Notes under the pieces: generated by a model
Databases searched by the model: none
What the model was told of the DNA's origin: nothing
What the model saw: the letters and a program-made list of their open reading frames with translations, nothing else
Source: an uncultured Bacteroidales bacterium
GTDB lineage: Bacteria; Bacteroidota; Bacteroidia; Bacteroidales; F082
NCBI GenBank assembly: GCA_946185535.1
Contig: CAMHJX010000014.1
Span: 24,482-88,481 of the forward strand
Length of the DNA: 64,000 nt
Reading direction: 5' to 3'
Part shown: one piece after another, positions 8,358 to 15,486 of the stretch
Layout: each line of letters begins with the position of its first letter
Position numbering within the stretch: the first letter of the stretch is position 1
Made by a program: the position numbers and the translations under genes

Positions 8358-8427
8358 GGCCCTTCGACGGGCTCAGGGACCTTTGCCAAACAAAAAGTGA
8401 AGGGTGCCTGAGCCTATCGAAGGCACC
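8358..8427. repeat. Inverted pair of CCTGAGCC-type palindromic repeats
   Basis: Two copies of one short repeat face each other 21 bases apart. One, at 8358-8381, reads CCCTTCGACGGGCTCAGGG; the other, at 8403-8427, reads CCTGAGCCTATCGAAGG flanked by GGTG / CACC. The head-to-head layout is that of a REP pair (BIME-like). The same repeat recurs in coding sequence at 37373-37396 and 58221-58294. Confidence 0.75.
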
Positions 8428-8460
8428 ATTTCAACAATTAAACAATCAACAACTAAACAA

Positions 8461-8799
8461 ATGTCAATTAAAGAAGCCCAAACCGCCGTTGACGAATGGA
8501 TCAAGACCTACGGCGTGCGTTATTTCAGTGAATTGACCAACATGGTTCTGTTGACTGAGGAAGTCGGCGAACTGGCCCGCATCATCGCCCGCACCTATGG
8601 CGACCAATCTTTCAAAGAATCGGACAAGAACCGCAACATGGCCGACGAAATGGCTGATATATTATGGGTGCTACTCTGCCTCGCCAACCAAACGGGTGTC
8701 GACCTCACCGAAGCTTTCGCCAAAAACATGGAAAAGAAGACCTCACGTGACAGGGAACGCCATATCCACAACGACAAATTGCGCGACCCCATCGCATAA
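8461..8799 (+). CDS. MazG-like nucleotide pyrophosphohydrolase
   Basis: 112 aa from the ATG at 8461. The reading frame is open further upstream, but that part is the palindromic repeat and starts with GTG, so the shorter start is chosen. The all-alpha NTP-PPase signature is complete: LTEEVGELARII (EExxE) and, 30 residues on, MADEMADILWVLL (ExxD), which bind Mg2+. Single-domain MazG-like enzymes hydrolyse (d)NTPs to monophosphates and serve house-cleaning or stress roles. The gene is convergent with glnS. Confidence 0.85.
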   Translation: MSIKEAQTAVDEWIKTYGVRYFSELTNMVLLTEEVGELARIIARTYGDQSFKESDKNRNMADEMADILWVLLCLANQTGVDLTEAFAKNMEKKTSRDRERHIHNDKLRDPIA

Positions 8800-8803
8800 A
8801 AAA

Positions 8804-8833
8804 TGTGGAGACGGTGTGCACTCCGTCTCCACA
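8804..8833. repeat. GAGACG-family palindromic repeat
   Basis: TGTGGAGACGG and CCGTCTCCACA form an 11-bp stem around TGTGCACT. It starts 5 bases after the mazG-like stop codon and lies between convergent genes, so it may also serve as a bidirectional terminator. It is one of six related palindromes in the window. Confidence 0.75.
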
Positions 8834-8881
8834 AAACAATGTGAATTCAAGATGATTACAAATTACATTGTCGGTTTCGTT

Positions 8882-8907
8882 TAGACGTTGCACGCAACGT
8901 CTCTACA
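8882..8907. repeat. GAGACG-family palindromic repeat, short form
   Basis: AGACGTTG / CAACGTCT with loop CACG, followed by CTACAA. It lies 9 bases past the 3' end of glnS and about 50 bases from the previous palindrome. Confidence 0.65.
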
Positions 8908-8915
8908 AACGTAGA

Positions 8916-10661
8916 TTACATAGTTTTCGCCCAGGTGTCTTTCAACGCCACGGTGCGGTTGAAGACCAGATGTTCTGCCGTGCTGTCTTTGTCGACGGTG
9001 AAATAACCGATGCGTTGGAATTGGAAGTGGTCAAGCGGCTTGGCATCGGCCAAATATTCTTCCACATAGCACTTGGGGCGAATCTCCAACGAGTTGGGGT
9101 TCATCATCTCTTTCATGGCTTCCAATGCGGTCTTGCCTTCATTTTGCAGACGGGCGAGTTCATCGCGCGGGTTCTCCACCTTCCAGAGGCGGTCGTACAT
9201 GCGCACTTCGGCTTCGAGGCAACGCTCGCAACTTACCCAATGGATGGTACCCTTCACCTTACGGTTGGCACCAGGTAGGCCGCTCTTCGTGTCGGGGTCA
9301 TAGTCGGCATAAACCTCCACTACCTCACCATTTTCGTCCTTCTTGCAGCCCGTGCATTTCACGATGTAAGCGTTCTTCAGGCGCACTTCGTTGCCAGGCG
9401 TCATGCGGAAATACTTCTTCGGAGCATCTTCCATGAAGTCCTCCTTCTCAATCCACAGTTCACGGCTGAAGGCAATCTTGTGGCTACCAGCGGTTTCGTC
9501 CTCGGGGTTGTTGATGGCTTCCATCTCCTCAATCTGTCCTTCAGGATAGTTGGTGATGACCAGCTTCACTGGGTTGACCACAGCGGCCACACGGGTGGCA
9601 GTGGCGTTGAGGTCCTCGCGAATGGCGCTCTCCATCAGGGCAAAGTCGTTCAAGGCATCGTAGGTGGTATAGCCAATCTTGTCGATAAACTTGTGGATGC
9701 TGCTTGGCGTGTAGCCACGACGACGGAAGCCGCAAATCGTGGGCATGCGCGGGTCGTCCCAGCCGCTCACCAAACCCTCATTGACGAGAACGAGCAAATT
9801 GCGCTTGCTCAGCAGGATATAGTTGAGATTCAGTTTGTTGAACTCAGTCTGACGCGGACGGTTGTCGTCCATGTTGTCACCTTCGCCACGGATTTCCTTC
9901 AACCAGTCGACAAAGAGGTCGTAGAGTGGACGGTGCACTACAAACTCCAAAGTGCAGAGTGAATGGGTAACACCCTCAAAGTAGTCGCTTTGTCCGTGGG
10001 CGAAGTCATACATCGGATAGGCGTGCCATTTGGTGCCCGTGCGATGGTGCGGCGTATCGACCACGCGGTAGATGATGGGGTCACGGAAGTGCATGTTGGG
10101 GTTAGCCATGTCAATCTTGGCACGAAGCACCATCTTGCCCTCGCCAATCTCACCGTTGTTCATCTTGTTGAACAAATCGAGCGATTCTTCGATGGGACGG
10201 TTGCGATAAGGGCTTTCAATACCCGGCTGCGTGGGAGTACCCTTCTGTGCAGCAATCTCCTCAGAGCTTTGCTCATCGATATAGGCTTTGCCGCGTTTAA
10301 TCAATTCTATGGCAAAATCCCATAGTTGCTGGAAGTAATCGGAGGCGTAGTATTCGTTACCCCACTGGTAGCCAAGCCATTGGATATCCTCTTTGATGGC
10401 ATCGACATACTCCATGTTCTCCTTGGTGGGGTTGGTGTCGTCGAAGCGCAAGTTGCACACGCCGCCATGTTGGGCGGCGATGCCGAAGTCGAGACAGATA
10501 GCCTTGGCATGACCGATATGGAGATAACCATTCGGTTCTGGAGGAAAACGTGTCTGCACGCGACCGCCATTCTTGCCGTTGGCGAGGTCTTCTTCCACTT
10601 TCGCTTCAATGAAATTGAGCGATTTCTTTTCCGTTACTTTTTCTTCTTCCGGGTTTGTCAT
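8916..10661 (-). CDS. glnS: Glutaminyl-tRNA synthetase
   Basis: 581 aa from the ATG at 10661. The open frame continues 70 codons upstream, through a promoter and a terminator, which cannot be coding. Class I signatures are present: PEPNGYLHIGHAKAI (HIGH) and ILLSKRNLL (KMSKS variant). The enzyme charges tRNA-Gln with glutamine in the cytoplasm. The C-terminal anticodon-binding beta-barrels are intact, with a short cysteine-containing insertion (KCTGCKKDENGE, then CERC). The gene has its own promoter, just downstream of tRNA-Cys. Confidence 0.97.
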   Translation of the reverse strand: MTNPEEEKVTEKKSLNFIEAKVEEDLANGKNGGRVQTRFPPEPNGYLHIGHAKAICLDFGIAAQHGGVCNLRFDDTNPTKENMEYVDAIKEDIQWLGYQWGNEYYASDYFQQLWDFAIELIKRGKAYIDEQSSEEIAAQKGTPTQPGIESPYRNRPIEESLDLFNKMNNGEIGEGKMVLRAKIDMANPNMHFRDPIIYRVVDTPHHRTGTKWHAYPMYDFAHGQSDYFEGVTHSLCTLEFVVHRPLYDLFVDWLKEIRGEGDNMDDNRPRQTEFNKLNLNYILLSKRNLLVLVNEGLVSGWDDPRMPTICGFRRRGYTPSSIHKFIDKIGYTTYDALNDFALMESAIREDLNATATRVAAVVNPVKLVITNYPEGQIEEMEAINNPEDETAGSHKIAFSRELWIEKEDFMEDAPKKYFRMTPGNEVRLKNAYIVKCTGCKKDENGEVVEVYADYDPDTKSGLPGANRKVKGTIHWVSCERCLEAEVRMYDRLWKVENPRDELARLQNEGKTALEAMKEMMNPNSLEIRPKCYVEEYLADAKPLDHFQFQRIGYFTVDKDSTAEHLVFNRTVALKDTWAKTM

Positions 10662-10686
10662 AGTTAAAATAGGATTAAAACAAGGT

Positions 10687-10717
10687 GCAAAAATAGTAAA
10701 AAATGCACATTTACAAA
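10687..10717 (-). promoter_or_regulatory. Promoter of glnS
   Basis: TATTTTTGC (-7) at 10687-10695 and TTTG (-33) at 10714-10717 with an 18-base spacer. The -33 element lies in the T-run of the tRNA-Cys terminator, so the two transcription units are packed back to back. Confidence 0.6.
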
Positions 10718-10745
10718 AAAAAGCCTGCCGAAACTCAGCAGGCTT
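10714..10745 (-). terminator. Terminator of tRNA-Cys
   Basis: On the minus strand AGCCTGC pairs with GCAGGCT around TGAGTTTCG and is followed by eight T. It begins 4 bases after the tRNA. Confidence 0.85.
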
Positions 10746-10748
10746 TTG

Positions 10749-10819
10749 AGGTACCTGGCGGACTCGAACCGCCGTCCCCGGTTTTGCAGACCGATCCCTA
10801 ACCACTCGGGCAAGGTACC
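10749..10819 (-). tRNA. tRNA-Cys (anticodon GCA)
   Basis: 71 nt. The acceptor stem is GGTACCT / AGGTACC with discriminator T (U73), the identity base for cysteine. The anticodon loop CTGCAAA gives GCA. The T arm is GGCGG-TTCGAGT-CCGCC. CCA is not encoded. Confidence 0.95.
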
Positions 10820-10880
10820 CTTTTGCGGCTGCAAAGATACGACTTTTTGGCGAACCGCAATATATTTTCAAAGATTTTTT

Positions 10881-12290
10881 TCAAACCAACCCTCGTGCCG
10901 ACAATTTCAACCAGTTCCACACTACCAAGGCTACGAAAAGCACACCACAGTATACATAGAAGAGTTTCAGGTCTTTACGACGCAAATGGGTCATTGCGTA
11001 TGCAGCCATAATGATTAATAATGGTATGGCCGGTTCATGATAACGTTCCGAATTGGCGGCAAAGGAAAACATTATAATGGCCAAATACGACAACTCGTAA
11101 GCCCCAATCAGGCTGAAATCACGCCATTTTTTCTGCCGAAAAGCAATAACAATGGCCAACATGGCAAAGAAAGCCAAATAGTTCTTCACGAATGTGCTAC
11201 CATGCAACATCTTGTTGTTGTCAGGGCTCTCCTCCACCATAGGCGACAAAGGAAGCACAAAAGCTCCTGGAGCCAAAATCCAACTTTGAGCCAACTCACC
11301 ATGTTTCATGCCCATGGACTCGTATTTCTCAGACTGATATTTCAAATCGGTGAATTTCCACCGATAGATATTCCTCATTTCACTTCCCACAGGAGAAAAC
11401 AAAAAGACCAAAAACACAACCACAACGGATGCTGAAATGATGATCTTACCTTTATTCCCCACCAAATCCTTGGAAGACAAAAACACAAAAACAAGGAAAG
11501 CGTAAATCAAGCACATACCAATGATAGTACGGAAACCGAAAGACAATCCTGTCAAAAGAATAGGAAACAGTATACTCCAAAAAGTGTATCTCTTGCTCCG
11601 AATAAGGTAATCCATGCGTTCAAGGGCAAGGATGGAAAGGAATATCATTTCCGCTTCTTTGGTATGCAAGCCACATGTCTGTATTAAGATGGGCATGAAC
11701 ACACACATCACAGCAGCCAAGCGACCCGTTCGCTCGCCGAAAGTACGCGAGCCCAACTTCCAAACCACAATACAAAGATAGGCATGCATCAAGGCTTTGA
11801 AAAGCCTTGGCACCAACCAACTGCGACCAAATATGCTATAGATCAAAGTCAGCCAAAGTATATACCCATGATCAGAATACCCCATGGCATAGACTTTCAA
11901 ATACTGAAAAATATACGAGACATATCCTGCCCGAAGGTATCTTGAAAAAAGAACTCCCGCTGAATGGTATTCAATACTATCGCCTGCACCATACTCAAAG
12001 CCAATGCCCGTCTCCCAATAATAATAGTAACACATCACGAAGGCATACACAACCCTGATACCCAAGGCGGTCCAAAACACCTTATGCTTAAACTTTTTGG
12101 TCTCAGCACTTTTCCAACGGGGATAAAAAACAGCGGTCAGAACGAAAAAAAACAATACCTCTCCTATACCCCACAGCATCCATTTCAGTTGCAAGGCGTG
12201 ACTTCTGAACGCCAAACTCACCGTCAGCAAGGCTGCCAAATACAACCCTACGCCTATGAATGAGATATGTCGAACAAGTTTGTTTCCCAT
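10881..12290 (-). CDS. Polytopic membrane protein, GT-C-like (paralogue 1)
   Basis: 469 aa with roughly ten or more hydrophobic segments. The layout (long hydrophobic protein, short loops, GDSIEYHSAG in the first large loop, YSDHGYILWLTLIY, and a cluster RTFGERTGRLAAV) resembles GT-C type glycosyltransferases or polymerases of surface glycans that use a lipid-linked donor, but I do not recognise a specific family. It lies 22 bases downstream of a close paralogue (12313-13719) on the same strand; N-terminus, middle (FGERTGRLAAVMCVFMPILI) and C-terminus are nearly the same in both. The divergent part is the first 60-150 residues, where specificity could lie. Confidence 0.55.
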   Translation of the reverse strand: MGNKLVRHISFIGVGLYLAALLTVSLAFRSHALQLKWMLWGIGEVLFFFVLTAVFYPRWKSAETKKFKHKVFWTALGIRVVYAFVMCYYYYWETGIGFEYGAGDSIEYHSAGVLFSRYLRAGYVSYIFQYLKVYAMGYSDHGYILWLTLIYSIFGRSWLVPRLFKALMHAYLCIVVWKLGSRTFGERTGRLAAVMCVFMPILIQTCGLHTKEAEMIFLSILALERMDYLIRSKRYTFWSILFPILLTGLSFGFRTIIGMCLIYAFLVFVFLSSKDLVGNKGKIIISASVVVVFLVFLFSPVGSEMRNIYRWKFTDLKYQSEKYESMGMKHGELAQSWILAPGAFVLPLSPMVEESPDNNKMLHGSTFVKNYLAFFAMLAIVIAFRQKKWRDFSLIGAYELSYLAIIMFSFAANSERYHEPAIPLLIIMAAYAMTHLRRKDLKLFYVYCGVLFVALVVWNWLKLSARGLV

Positions 12291-12312
12291 TGTTTTGATG
12301 TTTTATTCCAAA

Positions 12313-13719
12313 TCAAACCAATCCCCTAGCCGCCAATTTCAACCAGTTCCATGCAAATAATGCCACGAATAGCAAGCCACAATACACATAGAACCAAACC
12401 AAATCCTTACGCCGCAAATGGGTCATAGCGTATGCCGCCATGACCAAAATCAAAGGAATGGCTGGCTCGTGGAACCGTTCCGAATTGGAGGTGAAAGTGA
12501 ACATGATTATGGCCAGATAAGAAAATTCATAAGCGCCAATCAAGCTGAACTCGCGCCATTTTTTCTGCCTTATGGCAATCACTATGGCCAACATGGCAAA
12601 AAACGCCATAAAGTTTTTAACGTAAGTACTGCCGTGTATCAGTTTGTTGTGGTCGGGTGCTTCCTCCAGCATAGGCGACAAAGGCAAAACAAACGCACCT
12701 GGAAACAAATACTTGCTCTTTGAGAGCTCACCATATTTCAACCCCATTGACTCGTATCGTTTGGCCATATAATCCGTGCCGCTGAAATTGATTCTATAGA
12801 TGATTTTCATCTCACTGCCAATCGCCGTGAAAAGGAATACCAAAAACACAACAGCAGTGATTGACAATGTGATGATTTTACCCTTTCTGCTCACCAAATT
12901 GCTGGGTGATAGGATAACAAATACCAAAAACGCGAAAATCAGACACATCCCGATAACCGTCCTGAAACCAAAGCTCAAGCCCACGAGCAATATGGGAAAC
13001 AAAATATTCCAAAAAGTATATTTCTTGCTCCGAATAAGATAATCCATGCGTTCGAGGGCTAAGATGGATAAGAAAATCATTTCCATCTCTTTGGTGTGCA
13101 TTCCTGTCAACTGAATCAGGATGGGCATGAAGACACACATCACGGCGGCCAAACGGCCTGTGCGTTCACCAAAAGTCCTAGATGCCAGTTTGTAGACAAC
13201 AATGCACAAATAGGCACTCATCAAAGCCTTGAAAACCCTTGGCACCAATACATTGGTACCAAATATGGTATGGAGAATCGTGAGCCAAATCAAATAGCCG
13301 TGATCGGAATAACCAAATGAATAATTCCTAATGAAATCAATAACATATCCGAAATCACCTCTCAGAATGTATCTCGACAATCCTGCACTTCTATTATAAT
13401 AGCCCAAACCATCACCCGGAACGTCAAAATGAATTCCAACGGTGTGCATGAAATAATAGTAAGAAAAGACGACATAAAACAAACGGATAGCCAAAGCCAC
13501 CCAAAACACCTTGCGCCAAAACTTCTTTGGCTCGTCGTTTTTCCAACGAGGATAAAAGACGATGGTCAGCACAAAGAAAAACAGCACCTCACCTATCCCC
13601 CACAGCATCCATTTCAGCTGGAGGGCATGCTCGCGAAAGGCAACACTGATGACGACAAGCGCAAGTAGATACAGCGCAACGCCAATGAGGGAGATATGTC
13701 TCAGCAGTTTGGTGCTCAT
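12313..13719 (-). CDS. Polytopic membrane protein, GT-C-like (paralogue 2)
   Basis: 468 aa, the upstream member of the tandem pair. It shares HALQLKWMLWGIGEVLFFF, the GERTGRLAAV block and the C-terminal MTHLRRKDL region with the protein at 10881-12290. Residues 85-130 differ most (FDVPGDGLGYYNRSAGLSRY here, against FEYGAGDSIEYHSAGVLFSRY); both keep a G-D pair that could be the acidic catalytic loop of a GT-C enzyme. Function is inferred only from topology. The gene starts 12 bases from a GAGACG-type palindrome (13732-13759) that separates it from the BACON lipoproteins. Confidence 0.55.
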   Translation of the reverse strand: MSTKLLRHISLIGVALYLLALVVISVAFREHALQLKWMLWGIGEVLFFFVLTIVFYPRWKNDEPKKFWRKVFWVALAIRLFYVVFSYYYFMHTVGIHFDVPGDGLGYYNRSAGLSRYILRGDFGYVIDFIRNYSFGYSDHGYLIWLTILHTIFGTNVLVPRVFKALMSAYLCIVVYKLASRTFGERTGRLAAVMCVFMPILIQLTGMHTKEMEMIFLSILALERMDYLIRSKKYTFWNILFPILLVGLSFGFRTVIGMCLIFAFLVFVILSPSNLVSRKGKIITLSITAVVFLVFLFTAIGSEMKIIYRINFSGTDYMAKRYESMGLKYGELSKSKYLFPGAFVLPLSPMLEEAPDHNKLIHGSTYVKNFMAFFAMLAIVIAIRQKKWREFSLIGAYEFSYLAIIMFTFTSNSERFHEPAIPLILVMAAYAMTHLRRKDLVWFYVYCGLLFVALFAWNWLKLAARGLV

Positions 13720-13731
13720 GTTTTATGCAAA

Positions 13732-13759
13732 GTAGAAACGTAGCGCGCTATGTCTCTAC
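13732..13759. repeat. GAGACG-family palindromic repeat, diverged
   Basis: GTAGAAACGTAGCG and CGCTATGTCTCTAC form an imperfect 14-bp palindrome in the 42-base gap between the membrane-protein gene and the BACON lipoprotein gene. Confidence 0.65.
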
Positions 13760-13761
13760 AA

Positions 13762-14577
13762 TTAATCCGTTTTAAATATGCCACCGTTGCCTTTACGGTT
13801 CTTGACAGCGCGCATCAGCATTGATTTCTCGCCAGGTGTAATCGTTCCCACCTTACGCATGTCGGCGCGTTCCCACCAGTTAGGCTTGTATTCATGGAAT
13901 ATACGATAAAGCGAGTCGGAGGCACAAAGCACCTCTGGATCATAAGGTTCAAGTCCACCATCCTCTAAATGGAACACGATATGAAAAATGCTGCTATCGC
14001 TGTCATAATCATACTCAAAAGTATAATATAAGACGCTGTCATCACGCTCACGAACACGACGTTGTATACCTTGACCGTCCTCTAAGAAATACATCCGCTG
14101 ACCTCTTGTAGTATCGTAGGGGTCATACTCATAAAGGTCATATTCATCTTCTATAATTTGCCCCCAAAAATCAGTATTCCAATGTTCTAAGGTGGTCAAG
14201 CCAAACACCTTATTGACCAAGCCATCGAAGTCAAGTTTGTTTTGGCTGATGAAAACCGTACGATAGACGTGACCGCCAGGTGAATTGACGACAAAAGAAG
14301 AACCCCGAAAATCGCCTCCGCTATAATCCTTAACGGTGACCGTAACAATACTGTCTTTGGCGCGACCCGACATGGGAGAAATGGTATACCAATCGGCATC
14401 GTCATTCTTGGTTATTGTCCATTTGCAATTGGCATTGATGGTAATCGTTTGGCTCTCAGACTGCAACCCAAAACGAAGGTCTTGAGATGAAACCAAAATG
14501 CTATAGTCTTTGACGCAACCCGTAAAGCACAGCAAAGCCATAGCTAGGATAAAAAGATAAGGTTTATTTGTTCTCAT
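13762..14577 (-). CDS. BACON-domain lipoprotein (paralogue 1)
   Basis: 271 aa from the ATG at 14577. The frame is open for 19 more codons upstream, but these come from a palindromic repeat and are not coding. The signal peptide ends in the lipobox LLCFTGC. The N-terminal third is a BACON-like Ig fold: TITINANCKWTI, then NDDADWYTISPMSG, with the W and the following P/G pattern of the family. The rest (LTTLEHWNTDFWGQIIEDEYD and on) is a conserved domain of unknown role shared with its neighbour. BACON domains usually hold carbohydrate- or mucin-binding surface proteins. It is 56 bases downstream of its paralogue on the same strand. Confidence 0.75.
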   Translation of the reverse strand: MRTNKPYLFILAMALLCFTGCVKDYSILVSSQDLRFGLQSESQTITINANCKWTITKNDDADWYTISPMSGRAKDSIVTVTVKDYSGGDFRGSSFVVNSPGGHVYRTVFISQNKLDFDGLVNKVFGLTTLEHWNTDFWGQIIEDEYDLYEYDPYDTTRGQRMYFLEDGQGIQRRVRERDDSVLYYTFEYDYDSDSSIFHIVFHLEDGGLEPYDPEVLCASDSLYRIFHEYKPNWWERADMRKVGTITPGEKSMLMRAVKNRKGNGGIFKTD

Positions 14578-14596
14578 AGGTCTTTTATTTAAATGG

Positions 14597-14624
14597 GTAG
14601 ACACGGTGTGTACACCGTCTCTAC
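14597..14624. repeat. GAGACG-family palindromic repeat
   Basis: GTAGACACGGTGTG / TACACCGTCTCTAC. It lies between the two BACON lipoprotein genes, close to the start codon of the downstream one, and produces the false N-terminal extension of that reading frame. Confidence 0.75.
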
Positions 14625-14633
14625 AAAACATCA

Positions 14634-15446
14634 TTAGAATTGGAAAATCGGTTCGTCGCCCTTGCGCTTAATGGCCTTTTGCTTAATAAGAGCCTTAGCG
14701 TCTGGATTGATTGTACCGATCTTACGCATATCAGCGCGCTCCCACCAGTGTTCCCTATATTCGTGGACGAAACGGAATAGTGAGTCGCTGGCCGTCAATA
14801 CTTGAGGATCATAGTCCTCTGGAGCGTCTTCAATTGTCTCAAATTCAATATGCAGAAGCTGATTAATAGGATTGTATTCGTAAGAGAAAACATAATAGAC
14901 CGCCGTGTCATTATGATGGTCCATCTGCACTCCCGTCCCATCGGCAAGGAAATACATGGTATAACCAGTCGCCGTGTCGTAAGGGTCAAATTCATGGTGC
15001 TTGTACGAATCCTCAATCATCTGATCAAAATAGTCTGTGTTCCAATGCTCTAAGCTTGACACGCCAAACACCTTATTATAAAGGCCGTCAAAATCCAACT
15101 TGTTTTGCGAGACGAAAACCGTACGATAGACGTGTCCACCAGGCGAATTGATGACGAAGGAGGAACCACGGAAATCGCCATCCTCCATGGCTTCGACAGT
15201 GATGGTGAGCGAGCCGTCGTTTTTGCCACTCATTGTGCTAATGGTATACCAATCGGCATCGTCGTTTCTGGTGATGGTCCATTCGCAGTTGGCAGTAAAG
15301 TCAATAGTCTGTGAGCTAGCTTCCATGCCAAACCAAAGGTTATTCGTGGGAACATGGATTTCGTACTTTTTTACGCAGCTTGTGAATTCAGCTGCCGCAA
15401 TGAGCAACAAGGCTACAATTGCTAAATGAAGGGTATGCTTTTTCAT
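14634..15446 (-). CDS. BACON-domain lipoprotein (paralogue 2)
   Basis: 270 aa from the ATG at 15446; a longer open frame starts inside the end of the rnr gene and is rejected. The lipobox is AEFTSC. The sequence parallels the downstream neighbour through its length: TIDFTANCEWTITRNDDADW, then SPGGHVYRTVF.SQNKLDFDGL, then SLEHWNTDYFDQMIED, and near the end RADMRKIGTI. The pair is a tandem duplication. A TACTTTTGC box at 15468-15476 gives it its own promoter after rnr. The function of the shared C-terminal two thirds is unknown. Confidence 0.75.
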   Translation of the reverse strand: MKKHTLHLAIVALLLIAAAEFTSCVKKYEIHVPTNNLWFGMEASSQTIDFTANCEWTITRNDDADWYTISTMSGKNDGSLTITVEAMEDGDFRGSSFVINSPGGHVYRTVFVSQNKLDFDGLYNKVFGVSSLEHWNTDYFDQMIEDSYKHHEFDPYDTATGYTMYFLADGTGVQMDHHNDTAVYYVFSYEYNPINQLLHIEFETIEDAPEDYDPQVLTASDSLFRFVHEYREHWWERADMRKIGTINPDAKALIKQKAIKRKGDEPIFQF

Positions 15447-15486
15447 TTTATTAGTTAGTTTTAAAATGCAAAAGTACAATATTTTC

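Noticed and set aside
10661-10871. Longer N-terminus of glnS (start at 10871)
   Set aside because: It would run through tRNA-Cys, its terminator and the glnS promoter.
14577-14634. Longer N-terminus of the first BACON lipoprotein (start at 14634)
   Set aside because: The extra codons are the palindromic repeat; the signal peptide begins at 14577.
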